Below the pieces are notes generated by a model. It was not told the DNA's origin, searched no databases, and worked only from the letters and a program-made list of their open reading frames with translations. From an uncultured Bacteroidales bacterium (GTDB lineage: Bacteria; Bacteroidota; Bacteroidia; Bacteroidales; UBA932), in the NCBI GenBank assembly GCA_900544815.1, contig UQWT01000030.1, positions 1-23,638 of the forward strand: 23,638 bases of DNA, in the 5' to 3' direction. The stretch's first letter is position 1, and each line of letters begins with the position of its first letter. This document shows, one piece after another, positions 1 to 7,664 of the stretch. A program made the translations under genes and the position numbers.

Positions 1-421
1 CATCTGCCTCATCTTTTTTGCCAAACAGAAAGATGTCTATGTCGCCTGTAGGCCTGTGCTCCGGGCATGGATAACAAAGATTGCAACCATATCCCTTCAA
101 TAGTAACATACTTATGCCATGTTGTTTATAGAATCCGGCCAAAGATGCTATCTGCTCTTTATATTTTGCATACACCTGCTCCATCATAGCCATTTGTGCA
201 ATCCATTGCAGAAGCAAGGGTTTGGGTGGCCGTTGGTCAGACGGAAATATTTTTATTGCGTCAATTAATATAGCGCCTACACCCTGTTTCTTTGAGACAT
301 TGACAATGTAGTTCCAATCAATGCCGTTCAGGTCAATACCGTCAATCGAAACACTTCTATCCTCGCTATTTATGGCAACATTAGTTAAAGCCAGCAAATT
401 AGAAATATTTTTGTTTAGCAT
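1..421 (-). CDS. Nucleotidyltransferase family protein (PF14907-like), C-terminus beyond window
   Basis: This is the first 140 codons of a gene that continues past base 1. The readable protein starts MLNKNISNLLALTNVAI and contains LLLKGYG followed by RPTGDIDIFLFGKKDEAD. The GDIDIF motif supplies the paired aspartates D127 and D129 expected of a polymerase-beta-type nucleotidyltransferase. The arrangement of 'LLKG..., YP, R..GDIDIF' resembles the PF14907 'uncharacterised nucleotidyltransferase' family, which is common in Bacteroidota polysaccharide loci. The substrate is unknown. The ATG at 421 is the first in frame, because a TAG occurs 14 codons upstream with no ATG between. It lies 120 bases downstream of the GT2 gene on the same strand, so it is probably the next gene of the polysaccharide operon. 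The family call is fairly secure; the role is not known. Confidence 0.8.
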   Translation of the reverse strand, partial: MLNKNISNLLALTNVAINSEDRSVSIDGIDLNGIDWNYIVNVSKKQGVGAILIDAIKIFPSDQRPPKPLLLQWIAQMAMMEQVYAKYKEQIASLAGFYKQHGISMLLLKGYGCNLCYPCPEHRPTGDIDIFLFGKKDEAD

Positions 422-541
422 CTTTTTATAAAATATGATTTCAGTACAGACAACATCAACCTAAATGATAATATGTAATTTTCAACAAACATTTGTAAAG
501 TGCCTATTGTTCAATTAAATTTTCACCAAAAATATTGCTCT

Positions 542-1393
542 TTATGTGTGTTTTAAAGACATAGCCAAATCTCTTTCAGTCAGCCATAGCTCCTTTGGTA
601 ACTGTTTCCGTCTTCTCTTGCTAATCAGATAATCTGTTTTTCCTATAGCGGCAAAAAACAGATATACAGCATCCTTGACATACGTAGCTGCAGCTGATTT
701 TATATACCATGTGAAAGATTTTCCATATCGCTTGTATCTTCTAAATACATATCTCTGTTTTTGGTGCGTCTTTAGGTTCTTTTTTAGCGAAGGTATGCCA
801 AACTCACGATAAAAAAGCAGGGGCTGCTTAATATTGCAAAACTTGCTGCAGCCCGCAGTACGAAGCCATAACTCAAAGTCTTGGCATCTGAGACAATTCT
901 CATTGTACTTATTTTTACGGAACCAATCCGTCCTGCCACATACTGTGGGATGTATAAATCCCGTTGAGACACCGCTCATGTCTGCGGAACGTATAATATT
1001 GTTTTTGTCATCAATTATCATGGCAGATGAGCCTACGATATCCACATCGGGATGTTGCTCCAAGTACATTACCTGTGTTTCTATTCTATCTATAGCCATA
1101 ATGTCATCTGCGTCCATACGGGCATAATAAAAACCTTTGGCTACTTGTACAGACTCATTCAGACGGTATACAAGGCCCCTGTTTTTTCCGTCACTAATGT
1201 ATTTAATTCTTTCATCCGTCTTAGAGTATTGTTGTGCTATTTCTGGCGAACTGTCGGTGCATCCATCGTTTATTAACAGCAATTCCCAGTTCTTATGGGT
1301 CTGGTTTACAACAGACTGAATCGCATCAGCGAGAAATAGCTCTGAGTTATAAAACGGAATAGCTATAGTTACAAATGTATTCTTATCTGTCAT
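542..1393 (-). CDS. Glycosyltransferase family 2
   Basis: A 283-residue inverting GT-A glycosyltransferase that should transfer a sugar from a nucleotide sugar to the growing lipid-linked repeat unit at the cytoplasmic membrane. The N-terminus has the GT2 signature VTIAIPFYNSELFLADAIQS, then INDGCTDSS (residues 41-49), and the metal-binding MDADD (93-97, D94/D96/D97). CQDFELWLR near residue 172 fits the conserved acidic motif of the acceptor side. It is shorter than many GT2 proteins (about 300-330 residues) but appears complete. Its ATG overlaps the stop of the upstream DUF6625 gene by 4 bases (ATGA arrangement), which implies translational coupling in one operon. Donor and acceptor sugars cannot be predicted. 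Confidence 0.93.
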   Translation of the reverse strand: MTDKNTFVTIAIPFYNSELFLADAIQSVVNQTHKNWELLLINDGCTDSSPEIAQQYSKTDERIKYISDGKNRGLVYRLNESVQVAKGFYYARMDADDIMAIDRIETQVMYLEQHPDVDIVGSSAMIIDDKNNIIRSADMSGVSTGFIHPTVCGRTDWFRKNKYNENCLRCQDFELWLRTAGCSKFCNIKQPLLFYREFGIPSLKKNLKTHQKQRYVFRRYKRYGKSFTWYIKSAAATYVKDAVYLFFAAIGKTDYLISKRRRKQLPKELWLTERDLAMSLKHT

Positions 1394-2370
1394 GCAAAAA
1401 ATCTTTCAATATTGTTCTTTATCTTGAATTTAAGATTTTTGTATCTCAATTTGTAATACTGCGGATACATATATCTGCAATAACTTGTGTGTTTACGCAC
1501 AAATAATGTGTCTATCTCTTTAGGGGCATCTACATAGGCATTGGGAACTATGCAGAACTTGTATAGATTAGTCACCTTATTTTCCATATATCTTTTTTGA
1601 AAATGCGCATATCCCAATTCTTTAGCGGTCAAAAAGCCGTCTTTATGAAGTGTCCAGTCTGTCAATGTCCCCGAACTCCACTCAAAAATATGCTTACCTT
1701 CTGATATCCTCTGGTATCTGAAATCTCTATCATATTTACTTGTTACAAAATTCTTTTCCAAAGCATTCATGTCTGCGTACATTTCATCAAATCGCTTGAT
1801 CTGCCAACCATGTTCTAAATATATGGTATTTATACTTGTTGGATTCAGCTCGTCAAAAGCACAATTGCGTTCCGACCCAAAAACCTTTTCTAAGTTGTTT
1901 TTCCTAAATGACACATCCTCAAATATTCTGCGATTAATTTCATCAGTGTTCCTGTATAAGGTCATGTGACCTAAGAACATAAACTTATCCGCTCCTGACA
2001 AGAAGTCGTTAGACAGAAACTTTCTTAAGTTGCCAAATATACAATCTGTCATGTCGCAGTGCCCCCAATAATCATAGCCGTGGGCGTATTCTGCGAATAT
2101 ATAACCGTAGGCCGGCTTATAATCGCATAATTTATAAGGGTGGTCAAGGTATATTGAGAAGTCGAACTTCTTTTGTGCCTGTTGCTTTATCTCCTCTAAA
2201 GTGGTGTAAACAACCTTAACGTTTGAGGGGTATTTCAGCTCGTCTGCATGATCATCTGTCAGTATCAGCCAATCAATGGTTGGATTCTTTTCGCATGACA
2301 GCAACCACAACTTCATGTGGTTAATCGGTAGTTTGCCGAAATACGGACATATAAAAAGAATTTTTTTCAT
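1390..2370 (-). CDS. DUF6625 family protein (glycosyltransferase-like)
   Basis: A 326-residue protein starting MKKILFICPYFGKLPINHMKLWL. Residues about 100-135 carry KLCDYKPAYGYIFAEY followed by GYDYWGHCDMTDCIFGNLRKF, which I recognise as the hallmark of DUF6625, a family found among polysaccharide genes. The GHCDMTD segment looks like a DxD-type metal/nucleotide-sugar site (compare GHCDIDxIFG in relatives), so a GT-A-like transferase is a reasonable inference but unproven. There is no signal peptide or membrane span, so it is probably cytosolic. It sits 11 bases downstream of the GT4 gene and overlaps the GT2 start by 4 bases, so all three are probably co-transcribed. Confidence 0.85.
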   Translation of the reverse strand: MKKILFICPYFGKLPINHMKLWLLSCEKNPTIDWLILTDDHADELKYPSNVKVVYTTLEEIKQQAQKKFDFSIYLDHPYKLCDYKPAYGYIFAEYAHGYDYWGHCDMTDCIFGNLRKFLSNDFLSGADKFMFLGHMTLYRNTDEINRRIFEDVSFRKNNLEKVFGSERNCAFDELNPTSINTIYLEHGWQIKRFDEMYADMNALEKNFVTSKYDRDFRYQRISEGKHIFEWSSGTLTDWTLHKDGFLTAKELGYAHFQKRYMENKVTNLYKFCIVPNAYVDAPKEIDTLFVRKHTSYCRYMYPQYYKLRYKNLKFKIKNNIERFFA

Positions 2371-2381
2371 GGTAGCCTTGT

Positions 2382-3560
2382 TTATTGATTCTTTTTTGTT
2401 GTTAACACTTCACGAATAATACTTTCCAACTTATCCACAGCAGTATGTCTACGACAATTCCCAAACGCATACAGCTTACCCTCTTTTCCGAGCCTGATAC
2501 GCTCTTTGTCATCATCCAACATTGCATCTATTGCCGAGTGCATATTGTGTATGTCATCTACCACCATTCCACCCGGTAACTGCTTGGCATTACCTACATT
2601 GGTGCTTATAAACGGCAATGACCTTGCCATAGCCTCTATCATGGATATGGAGAATTCTTCATGCGTACTGGATATCAAATAGGCTGAAGCATTATCTAAA
2701 ATGTATGGAAAATACTTTCTATTAATGTTGGTAAGCATGAAGACTGCATGTTCGCCATACTGTTTATCTAATTCAGCTTTGGCTTTTTGCAATTTATAAT
2801 AATAAGAAGTTTTTGTTGAACCAATCATTACAAGTGCATATTCCTTATGCTTTGACTTATAAAACTCGCGCATCATCTCAATTTGATTCTTTACAATTGA
2901 GTAGTTGGCAATGCTTATGAGATAAGGCTTACCTTCTGTAGGTAGCTCATATGATTCTTTAGCTTCCTCAAAGAACATGTCATCTGCAGCATTACAGAGC
3001 ACATAGTTATTACGAATATTCTTGGTAACATAATCATAACCCGAATCAAATTCGGTAAGACTAATTGAGGCTGCAAAATGCTTGCATTGACACTTGAATG
3101 TGAAGCGGTAATACAATTGCATGCGTATCCAATTGTATGTGTTTCCAATAGTATGTTTCAAGTCTGACTTTAAACTGAAAGGCTTGCATAGCAACCCGGA
3201 CAGGCCATGAGCATGAAGTATGCATGGGGCTTTAATCAGAGCCATTACAGGTAATAAAGCATCGGTTGTCATTGCTTGTCCACACTCAATGATGATAATG
3301 TCAAAAAAATTATCAAGCACAAATCCCTGTATCCCGGGCAAATCACCTTTTACCCTCTTAGCTAAGTTATGCCACAAGACAAAACGACGAATATGCACCC
3401 CGTTATGTTCATCAATAGCGGGCAACTTTTCTGTTGGCGAAATTGAGGTGGCTACAGTTATCTCATTATTGATGGCAAGTCCCTCTGCAAGGTATTTTAC
3501 CACCATTGGCACGCCACTTAGGTATGGATAGTAATTTTCCGAAACAAACAGTATTTTCAT
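2382..3560 (-). CDS. Glycosyltransferase family 4 (GT-B)
   Basis: A 392-residue retaining GT-B glycosyltransferase. The N-terminal domain opens MKILFVSENYYPYLSGVPMVVKYLAEGL, with the usual glycine-containing acceptor loop, and includes LHAHGLSG. The C-terminal donor domain has the E-x7-E motif in STHEEFSISMIEAM (E301 and E309) followed by LPFISTNVGNAKQL. It most likely adds one sugar to the undecaprenyl-linked repeat unit. Upstream lies a 205-base non-coding stretch that ends at the IS110 remnant, so its promoter may have been altered by that insertion. I see no clean TAnnTTTG motif there. The specific linkage is unknown. Confidence 0.92.
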   Translation of the reverse strand: MKILFVSENYYPYLSGVPMVVKYLAEGLAINNEITVATSISPTEKLPAIDEHNGVHIRRFVLWHNLAKRVKGDLPGIQGFVLDNFFDIIIIECGQAMTTDALLPVMALIKAPCILHAHGLSGLLCKPFSLKSDLKHTIGNTYNWIRMQLYYRFTFKCQCKHFAASISLTEFDSGYDYVTKNIRNNYVLCNAADDMFFEEAKESYELPTEGKPYLISIANYSIVKNQIEMMREFYKSKHKEYALVMIGSTKTSYYYKLQKAKAELDKQYGEHAVFMLTNINRKYFPYILDNASAYLISSTHEEFSISMIEAMARSLPFISTNVGNAKQLPGGMVVDDIHNMHSAIDAMLDDDKERIRLGKEGKLYAFGNCRRHTAVDKLESIIREVLTTKKNQ

Positions 3561-3689
3561 ACGTAAATAATTTCTTATAAAGTACCTGTTTCCAGGCGTT
3601 TAACATCTATTTCTAAGCTAAAGACAAAAAGAAAGAAAGCACTCGTTGGTGTGCAAGTGCGATGGCTGAGTTCGGCGATTATAATTTTA

Positions 3690-3756
3690 CAACAGTTAAG
3701 ATTTATAAAATTTCATACACGTGCTCGGAGCAAAAGTCTTGACCGCTTAACTGTTG
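3690..3756. repeat. 11-bp perfect inverted repeat beside the IS110 remnant
   Basis: CAACAGTTAAG at 3690-3700 is the exact reverse complement of CTTAACTGTTG at 3746-3756, with a 45-base interval. It lies just past the 3' end of the decayed transposase and so could belong to the element's end or to its non-coding RNA region. Typical IS110 elements lack terminal inverted repeats, whereas the IS1111 subgroup has subterminal ones. The assignment is tentative. Confidence 0.45.
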
Positions 3757-3765
3757 AGACCAGTT

Positions 3766-4432
3766 TCATCCTTGGCTTTGCCATATTTCAGGCCCTGCCA
3801 GTAAAAATCGGCTCTCATTGTCCCCCGGGCTCATTCCGGCCCATGATGCAAGATTCTTTTCTGTCGGGAACACCTCCATATCCAAGCCTATTTCTGCTAT
3901 CAAGTCTTCAACGACCTTTGTACTAAGCCAGGGGATCTCTTTCAACCTTGCCACCGCATTATCATAAGGTGCAAGAAGATCCTAGATTCTTTCAGACAGT
4001 TCGTCTATAAGCTTTTGTGTCTGCTCTATGTCTTTCTGTATCAACTGAAGCAGGTACTTTTGGTGGTATGTAGCTCGGCTTCAGCAATCCCGCTAAAAGA
4101 AGCTTGCATATCCACGCACTGTCAGCCTTGTCTGTCTTGTGTCCCGGTACATACTTGATATGTCGCGCATTGACTATCCAAACCTTGAGCTCCGGGCATT
4201 CGAGCACTTTATACACAGGTTTCCAGTATACGCCTGTACTCTCCATTGCAACGTGGGTCACTCCGTTCTCAATCAGCCATTCTTTCAATTCTGTCAATGA
4301 ACTACTGAAGGTCTTGTAACTGCGGGTCTCAGTCGTGATGCCTTCTCAACCTATCGTGGCCACTGCTATGTTCCTGTGTATGTCTATTCCACAGCCCCGG
4401 CTAACTACTTGCGTAAAGTTAACTTTTTCCAT
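3766..4432 (-). pseudogene. Decayed IS110-family transposase
   Basis: Reading from ATG 4432 gives MEKVNFTQVVSRGCGIDIHR, the RuvC-like DEDD start of IS110 transposases. It then meets an in-frame TGA at 4346-4348 and resumes as TELKEWLIENGVTHVAMESTGVYWKPVYKVLE, NARHIKYVPGHKTDKADSAW and LLLAGLLKPSYIPP. Near 4060 the frame shifts and a central segment is missing: the next homologous piece begins LQLIQKDIEQTQKLIDELSERI, is interrupted by a TAG at 3982-3984, and continues DLLAPYDNAVARLKEIPWLS to the Tnp20-type NLASWAGMSPGDNES. The remaining C-terminus is lost. Compared with about 400 or more residues in intact relatives, roughly half survives. It cannot encode an active enzyme. It separates the Wzy and GT4 genes and marks past mobile-element activity in the locus. 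Confidence 0.9.
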
Positions 4433-4436
4433 CTTC

Positions 4437-4474
4437 TATCCTTAATCTTTAGTTTGGCAACAAAGTTAAGGATA
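4437..4474 (-). promoter_or_regulatory. Hairpin enclosing the transposase ribosome-binding region
   Basis: TATCCTTAA (4437-4445) pairs perfectly with TTAAGGATA (4466-4474). After one bulged base the stem extends with CTTT/AAAG (4447-4450 with 4462-4465), leaving an 11-base loop. The stem ends 4 bases from the ATG of the IS110 transposase and includes its purine-rich leader AGGATAGAAG on the minus strand. Such a stem could hide the ribosome-binding site in long read-through transcripts, a known strategy for damping transposase translation. That role is inferred. Confidence 0.5.
4461..4468 (-). promoter_or_regulatory. Bacteroidota -7 element of the IS110 remnant
   Basis: The minus strand reads TAACTTTG followed by TTGCC, a full match to the TAnnTTTG -7 consensus, about 30 bases upstream of the transposase ATG. 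No clear TTTG -33 box is present. It would be the former transposase promoter and may still drive the minus-strand genes beyond. Confidence 0.5.
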
Positions 4475-4524
4475 ATCATATTTTCATTCTCTTGAATGTC
4501 TGTTAAAAGTCATGGATGTTTCAT

Positions 4525-5880
4525 CTATTTAAAAAGTTTGTTTAATCTTAAAACAATAAGCATAATGAGCGCTGAATTTACAAGACCGCTGATAATCATT
4601 GTATAATATATCATATGGCATAATGCTAATGAAATTGATGCAAATATGAATATAAACTTATAATTGATGTCTCTTACCTTACGGCTCATTGAGTCTAGCT
4701 TAATGCCAAAATATGTACAGATGCATACTATAACGGGTGCCCCAATTGCACCAAAATAATTATACCCTGCGCATATATTTGGTAATATCTTATCAAACGA
4801 GACTCCACCCGAGCGAATGTAATTGAAAATATAAAGGGAGGTCTGCTGCTTGACTGAGAAATTCGAAAGTACAGCAACATTAGAAATACAATCATTAAAG
4901 AAAGACATGATAGGATCTAACACAGCTCTCTTTGATGCAATCAAACCCACTGCTACATCACTTGTACCTTGAAAATATACCTGTAATGTTTTAGCCCAAT
5001 ACTGGATACTACTTGAATCCTCAATATTGCCACCTCTAAATTCGCTGAACATCTTTAAAATAGAGATATATACGATAGAAATGCCTATTGCCATTGCAGA
5101 AAAAACAATAATTTTTTTTCTGTATTGAGGATAAAGCAAGGTTATCAGATAAATGAATGTTGCTGCCGGTATTATTATGCCGAATCTGCTGAAATCGTAT
5201 ACTACCAATGAATTTAATGCAACGATTCCAATTGACAGTATAACATCTATTGTTCTATGTATCTTTCTGCGGTTGTAAATATAAGCTAACAGTAGAAGTA
5301 TAAGGAAATATCGGCCGGTACCTATCAATAGGGCCAATCCTCCTGTACCCTCCATTTCCACAATATTTGCCTCCTCGTTTCCTACTAAGCTTCCCACAAA
5401 ATGGTATCTTGAAATCATAGAAGGTGTAGTCACGATAATAGCAATGGCCACAATAACAAAGAAAACAAGAAATGGATTGTGACGTTGGGCATAAATACGT
5501 TTTTTTATAGATGATTTTTCTGTTACCTCTTTGCTGTAAAATTTATTTGCAGCATATTTTAGAACTATAAAGAAACAGACCTCTTCATAGCATTGCAATA
5601 TGATAGCTTTTTCCAAATACTCTTTTCCTATCATCATCTCAACAATAGGATAATTGGCAAGGAAATAGACAAAAGGGGTTATTACATATTTGACTAAAGA
5701 GGTGACAAATAATATTCCCAAAGCAATATGGGTGAATTTCTTTTGCTTTAAAGTTTTATTAAAATGGTAACATATGCCAAAAAGCAAAGGCTCAAAAAAC
5801 AACAGGCTATAGTCTGCATTTCTTGTTCCAATGAACATTGTTGCCGATATTATATAACATATAATGGATATTATATTCAT
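4525..5880 (-). CDS. Wzy-like polysaccharide polymerase (oligosaccharide repeat-unit polymerase)
   Basis: A 451-residue, very hydrophobic protein with about ten or eleven predicted membrane segments (for example around residues 3-18, 50-75, 135-155, 180-203, 213-250, 256-277 and 385-440). A long hydrophilic loop follows the middle spans (about 280-370, containing FRGGNIEDSSSIQYW). The topology, length, large periplasmic loop and position between glycosyltransferases and a flippase gene fit a Wzy/O-antigen polymerase, which joins undecaprenyl-linked repeat units in the periplasm. Such proteins share little sequence, so the call rests on architecture and context. An O-antigen ligase or EpsG-like protein is a less likely alternative. 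A -7 element lies about 115 bases upstream, so it probably has its own promoter. AT-rich and rich in ATA/ATT codons. Confidence 0.8.
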   Translation of the reverse strand: MNIISIICYIISATMFIGTRNADYSLLFFEPLLFGICYHFNKTLKQKKFTHIALGILFVTSLVKYVITPFVYFLANYPIVEMMIGKEYLEKAIILQCYEEVCFFIVLKYAANKFYSKEVTEKSSIKKRIYAQRHNPFLVFFVIVAIAIIVTTPSMISRYHFVGSLVGNEEANIVEMEGTGGLALLIGTGRYFLILLLLAYIYNRRKIHRTIDVILSIGIVALNSLVVYDFSRFGIIIPAATFIYLITLLYPQYRKKIIVFSAMAIGISIVYISILKMFSEFRGGNIEDSSSIQYWAKTLQVYFQGTSDVAVGLIASKRAVLDPIMSFFNDCISNVAVLSNFSVKQQTSLYIFNYIRSGGVSFDKILPNICAGYNYFGAIGAPVIVCICTYFGIKLDSMSRKVRDINYKFIFIFASISLALCHMIYYTMIISGLVNSALIMLIVLRLNKLFK

Positions 5881-5991
5881 CTATTGTGCTTGAAAAATAT
5901 AAATTTTTTTACACGTTTACATACTTATCTGCCATGTAATAAGCAGACGGTATGAAAATTATATCTTCTTTTGCCATCTTGTGCAGATATG

Positions 5992-5999
5992 CAAAAGTA
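5992..5999 (-). promoter_or_regulatory. Putative -7 promoter element for the wzy-like gene
   Basis: The minus strand reads TACTTTTGCA, matching TAnnTTTG. No TTTG-like -33 box occurs at the usual 19-21-base spacing. The predicted start of transcription is around 5985, giving a leader of about 105 bases before the ATG at 5880. Confidence 0.5.
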
Positions 6000-6074
6000 C
6001 TATTTTTCTTTCTTATCTTATTTTAAAGCAGATAAATTTACTTGTAATACGACATTTTATAGGGAGGAAATTAT

Positions 6075-6150
6075 TCTTTGTTTCCCGACAATTATCTCAA
6101 TTGTTGTATTTTTACGTGGAATATTTGCATGTGTGTTGTAGAGATTCCTT
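6075..6150 (+). repeat. Promoter-like repeat, copy A
   Basis: About 75 bases that align with 9623-9697 at roughly 70% identity. The shared blocks are TCTTTG, TTCCC, ACAATTA, ATTGTTGTATTTTT and ATG(T/C)GTGTTG; both copies are also followed by GCAATGCG. The core TATTTTTA (6107-6114) resembles a -7 element and would drive rightward transcription antisense to the GT4 gene. It contains the inverted repeat CAATT/AATTG at about 6089-6103. It has no gene to serve in its present position, so it may be a relic. Confidence 0.55.
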
Positions 6151-6213
6151 TTTCTGTTTCTATAATTTTTAACAACCACTTGAAGCAATGCGAAGAATAG
6201 ACTATGCGTTACC

Positions 6214-7344
6214 TTACATTATTTCTTTATAGAACTTGATTTGACAACTCTGTACGAATTCCTTTTCGAAACGTGAATTAATCATAGGCCGAGCCATCCG
6301 CGCCATGTGCATACGTAAGACATCATCTGTCAATATTCGTTCCATTGCTTCATAAAGAGCAGTTGTATTTTTAGATGGCACAATTAATCCGTTTTTCTCA
6401 TTTGCAATGATTTCACGGCTGCCATTAATGTCCGTAACAATAGATGGCAAATTCATGGCACCTGCTTCAAGCACAGTATTAGGGAAACCTTCGCGGTATG
6501 ACGGCATCACGAAACAATCGGCATCCACATACATCTGCAGCAAGTCATCGCCATACTTCGTTCCACAAGCGTTAATGGCATCATTCGTGTCTATCTCCTT
6601 ACGTGTAGTATCACTCACTGGGTCAAGTTCGTGCTCATACGTACCCACAAGCACAAGGCGCACATTTTTATATTTGTTATACAATCGTGTAAAAGCCTCA
6701 ACCAATTCATTGATGCCCTTGTCGCCCACGATACGTCCCACGAATAAAAAGGTGAACACATCATCCTCTTTTTGTACAACAAACCGTGCGGGATTAAAAC
6801 GTTCCATGTCAACCCCCATCACATTGCCGTAGCCTAGTATCTTCATCGGTTTCTTTGTAATACCTCCCTTCTTCAAGTCGTTTAGCACACCTTGGCCCTC
6901 GGGAATTACGTGAGTGGCACAAGCACACGTCAGTCGATCTGTAGACATCAGAATTCTACGTTTCAATCCTGTTGCCGTTGGCCACATCAATCCTGTGAAC
7001 GTATGCACGCGTCGCGGAACTCTGGTAATCCAAGCCGCAAACATGCATATCAGGCCCGCCTTTGGAGTCATGGAGTGTACCATGTAAGGTCTTTCCTTAC
7101 GAAGTACCCATATCATGTTCCACAGTGATTTCAGGTCATTAACTATGGATATATGACGTTCCATCGGCACAGCAACGCAGTGGAAATCATCCTCGTCTCT
7201 AAGTTTATCAAGTTCCGCTCCTGGTGATGTCACCGCAACCATTTCATATCCCATCATGCGCATTTTTATCATCACCTCACGGCAGAAGCACAACGATTGC
7301 GGCGCAGTGACGGCACGAATAATCTTATTGTGTTTTCGTTTCAT
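6214..7344 (-). CDS. Glycosyltransferase family 4 (GT-B, CapM/PglA-like)
   Basis: A 376-residue retaining glycosyltransferase. The N-terminal domain includes TAPQSLCFCREVMIKM, VHSMTPKAGLICMFAAW and RVHTFTGLMWPTATGLKRR, the pattern of GT4 enzymes that add an amino sugar or hexose to undecaprenyl-diphospho-sugars in capsule and O-antigen loci. The C-terminal donor domain has FLFVGRIVGDKGINELVEAF and the E-x7-E motif in SYREGFPNTVLEAGAM (E285, E293), then SIVTDINGSREII. Arginine is mostly CGT/CGC/CGA here, unlike the AGA/AGG-rich glycogen operon on the other strand, which fits separate acquisition. It stands alone, with gaps of more than 300 bases on both sides, so it probably has its own promoter (-7 motif at 7607-7614). 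Confidence 0.92.
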   Translation of the reverse strand: MKRKHNKIIRAVTAPQSLCFCREVMIKMRMMGYEMVAVTSPGAELDKLRDEDDFHCVAVPMERHISIVNDLKSLWNMIWVLRKERPYMVHSMTPKAGLICMFAAWITRVPRRVHTFTGLMWPTATGLKRRILMSTDRLTCACATHVIPEGQGVLNDLKKGGITKKPMKILGYGNVMGVDMERFNPARFVVQKEDDVFTFLFVGRIVGDKGINELVEAFTRLYNKYKNVRLVLVGTYEHELDPVSDTTRKEIDTNDAINACGTKYGDDLLQMYVDADCFVMPSYREGFPNTVLEAGAMNLPSIVTDINGSREIIANEKNGLIVPSKNTTALYEAMERILTDDVLRMHMARMARPMINSRFEKEFVQSCQIKFYKEIM

Positions 7345-7664
7345 AAATTACTATTTTTTCGTAAGAAAAAAATCCACAAGCGTGATATTCAATTTTACAA
7401 CTCTGCATTTGTTATGCAGTTTAATTTAGTGTTTTTTATACAAATTCCCGGCCAATGGCCACATTACACTAAAGTCGTACCAATTCAACACTTTCTTGTG
7501 TCAGTTCCTGCCAAGCTACTTCGCAAACAGGCATCAAGTATTAGTTTCTCTATTGCGGATGCCTCCATTACGTACATTCCAAACACTTCGCGATGACTTT
7601 GGAATGCAAATATATCTAACAATAAGTAATAGTGGTATATCAGTCCCTTTATCTTGAATTTTTA
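7345..7664. other. Gap of 320 bases: long leader of the GT4 gene
   Basis: No credible protein gene. It holds a minus-strand -7 element with an overlapping dyad (7575-7614), followed by a predicted leader of about 250 bases. Within the leader are a small perfect hairpin (CTGCAT 7403-7408 / ATGCAG 7414-7419, 5-base loop) and a GGCC-AAT-GGCC palindrome near 7453. Neither hairpin is followed by a U-run on the minus strand, so neither looks like an intrinsic terminator. Confidence 0.6.
7575..7614 (-). promoter_or_regulatory. -7 element with dyad overlapping the predicted transcription start
   Basis: The minus strand reads TATATTTG (7614-7607), a full TAnnTTTG match, immediately followed by a 9-bp dyad: CATTCCAAA (7606-7598 on the minus strand) and TTTGGAATG (7583-7575), separated by 14 bases. 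The predicted transcription start (about 7600) falls inside the first arm. A regulator binding the dyad could block initiation; alternatively it is the first hairpin of the leader RNA. No -33 TTTG box is evident. Confidence 0.5.

Larger units (their letters stand above)
5881..6213. other. Gap of 333 bases between wzy-like and GT4 genes
   Basis: AT-rich and without a convincing coding region on either strand. It holds a minus-strand -7 motif at 5992-5999 that serves the polymerase gene, and a plus-strand promoter-like repeat at about 6075-6150 that points into the 3' end of the GT4 gene. No clear rho-independent terminator was seen. Confidence 0.7.

Noticed and set aside
3651..3926. 91-codon plus-strand frame opposite the IS110 remnant
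   Set aside because: It is the shadow of the transposase remnant; the minus-strand reading has clear IS110 motifs. KKALVGV nearby on the plus strand looked transposase-like but is too short to support an inverted fragment.
7403..7419. Hairpin CTGCAT/ATGCAG as a terminator
   Set aside because: It is not followed by a T-run on either strand and has only a 6-bp stem.
7480..7577. Short minus-strand frame MYVMEASAIEKLILDACLRS in the GT4 leader (possible leader peptide)
   Set aside because: About 30 codons, overlapping a dyad arm, with no homology I recognise and no supporting attenuator structure; too weak to call.
7297..7596. 99-codon plus-strand frame across the GT4 start and its leader
   Set aside because: It begins inside the GT4 gene on the other strand, has no recognisable domain or ribosome-binding site, and covers the promoter dyad.
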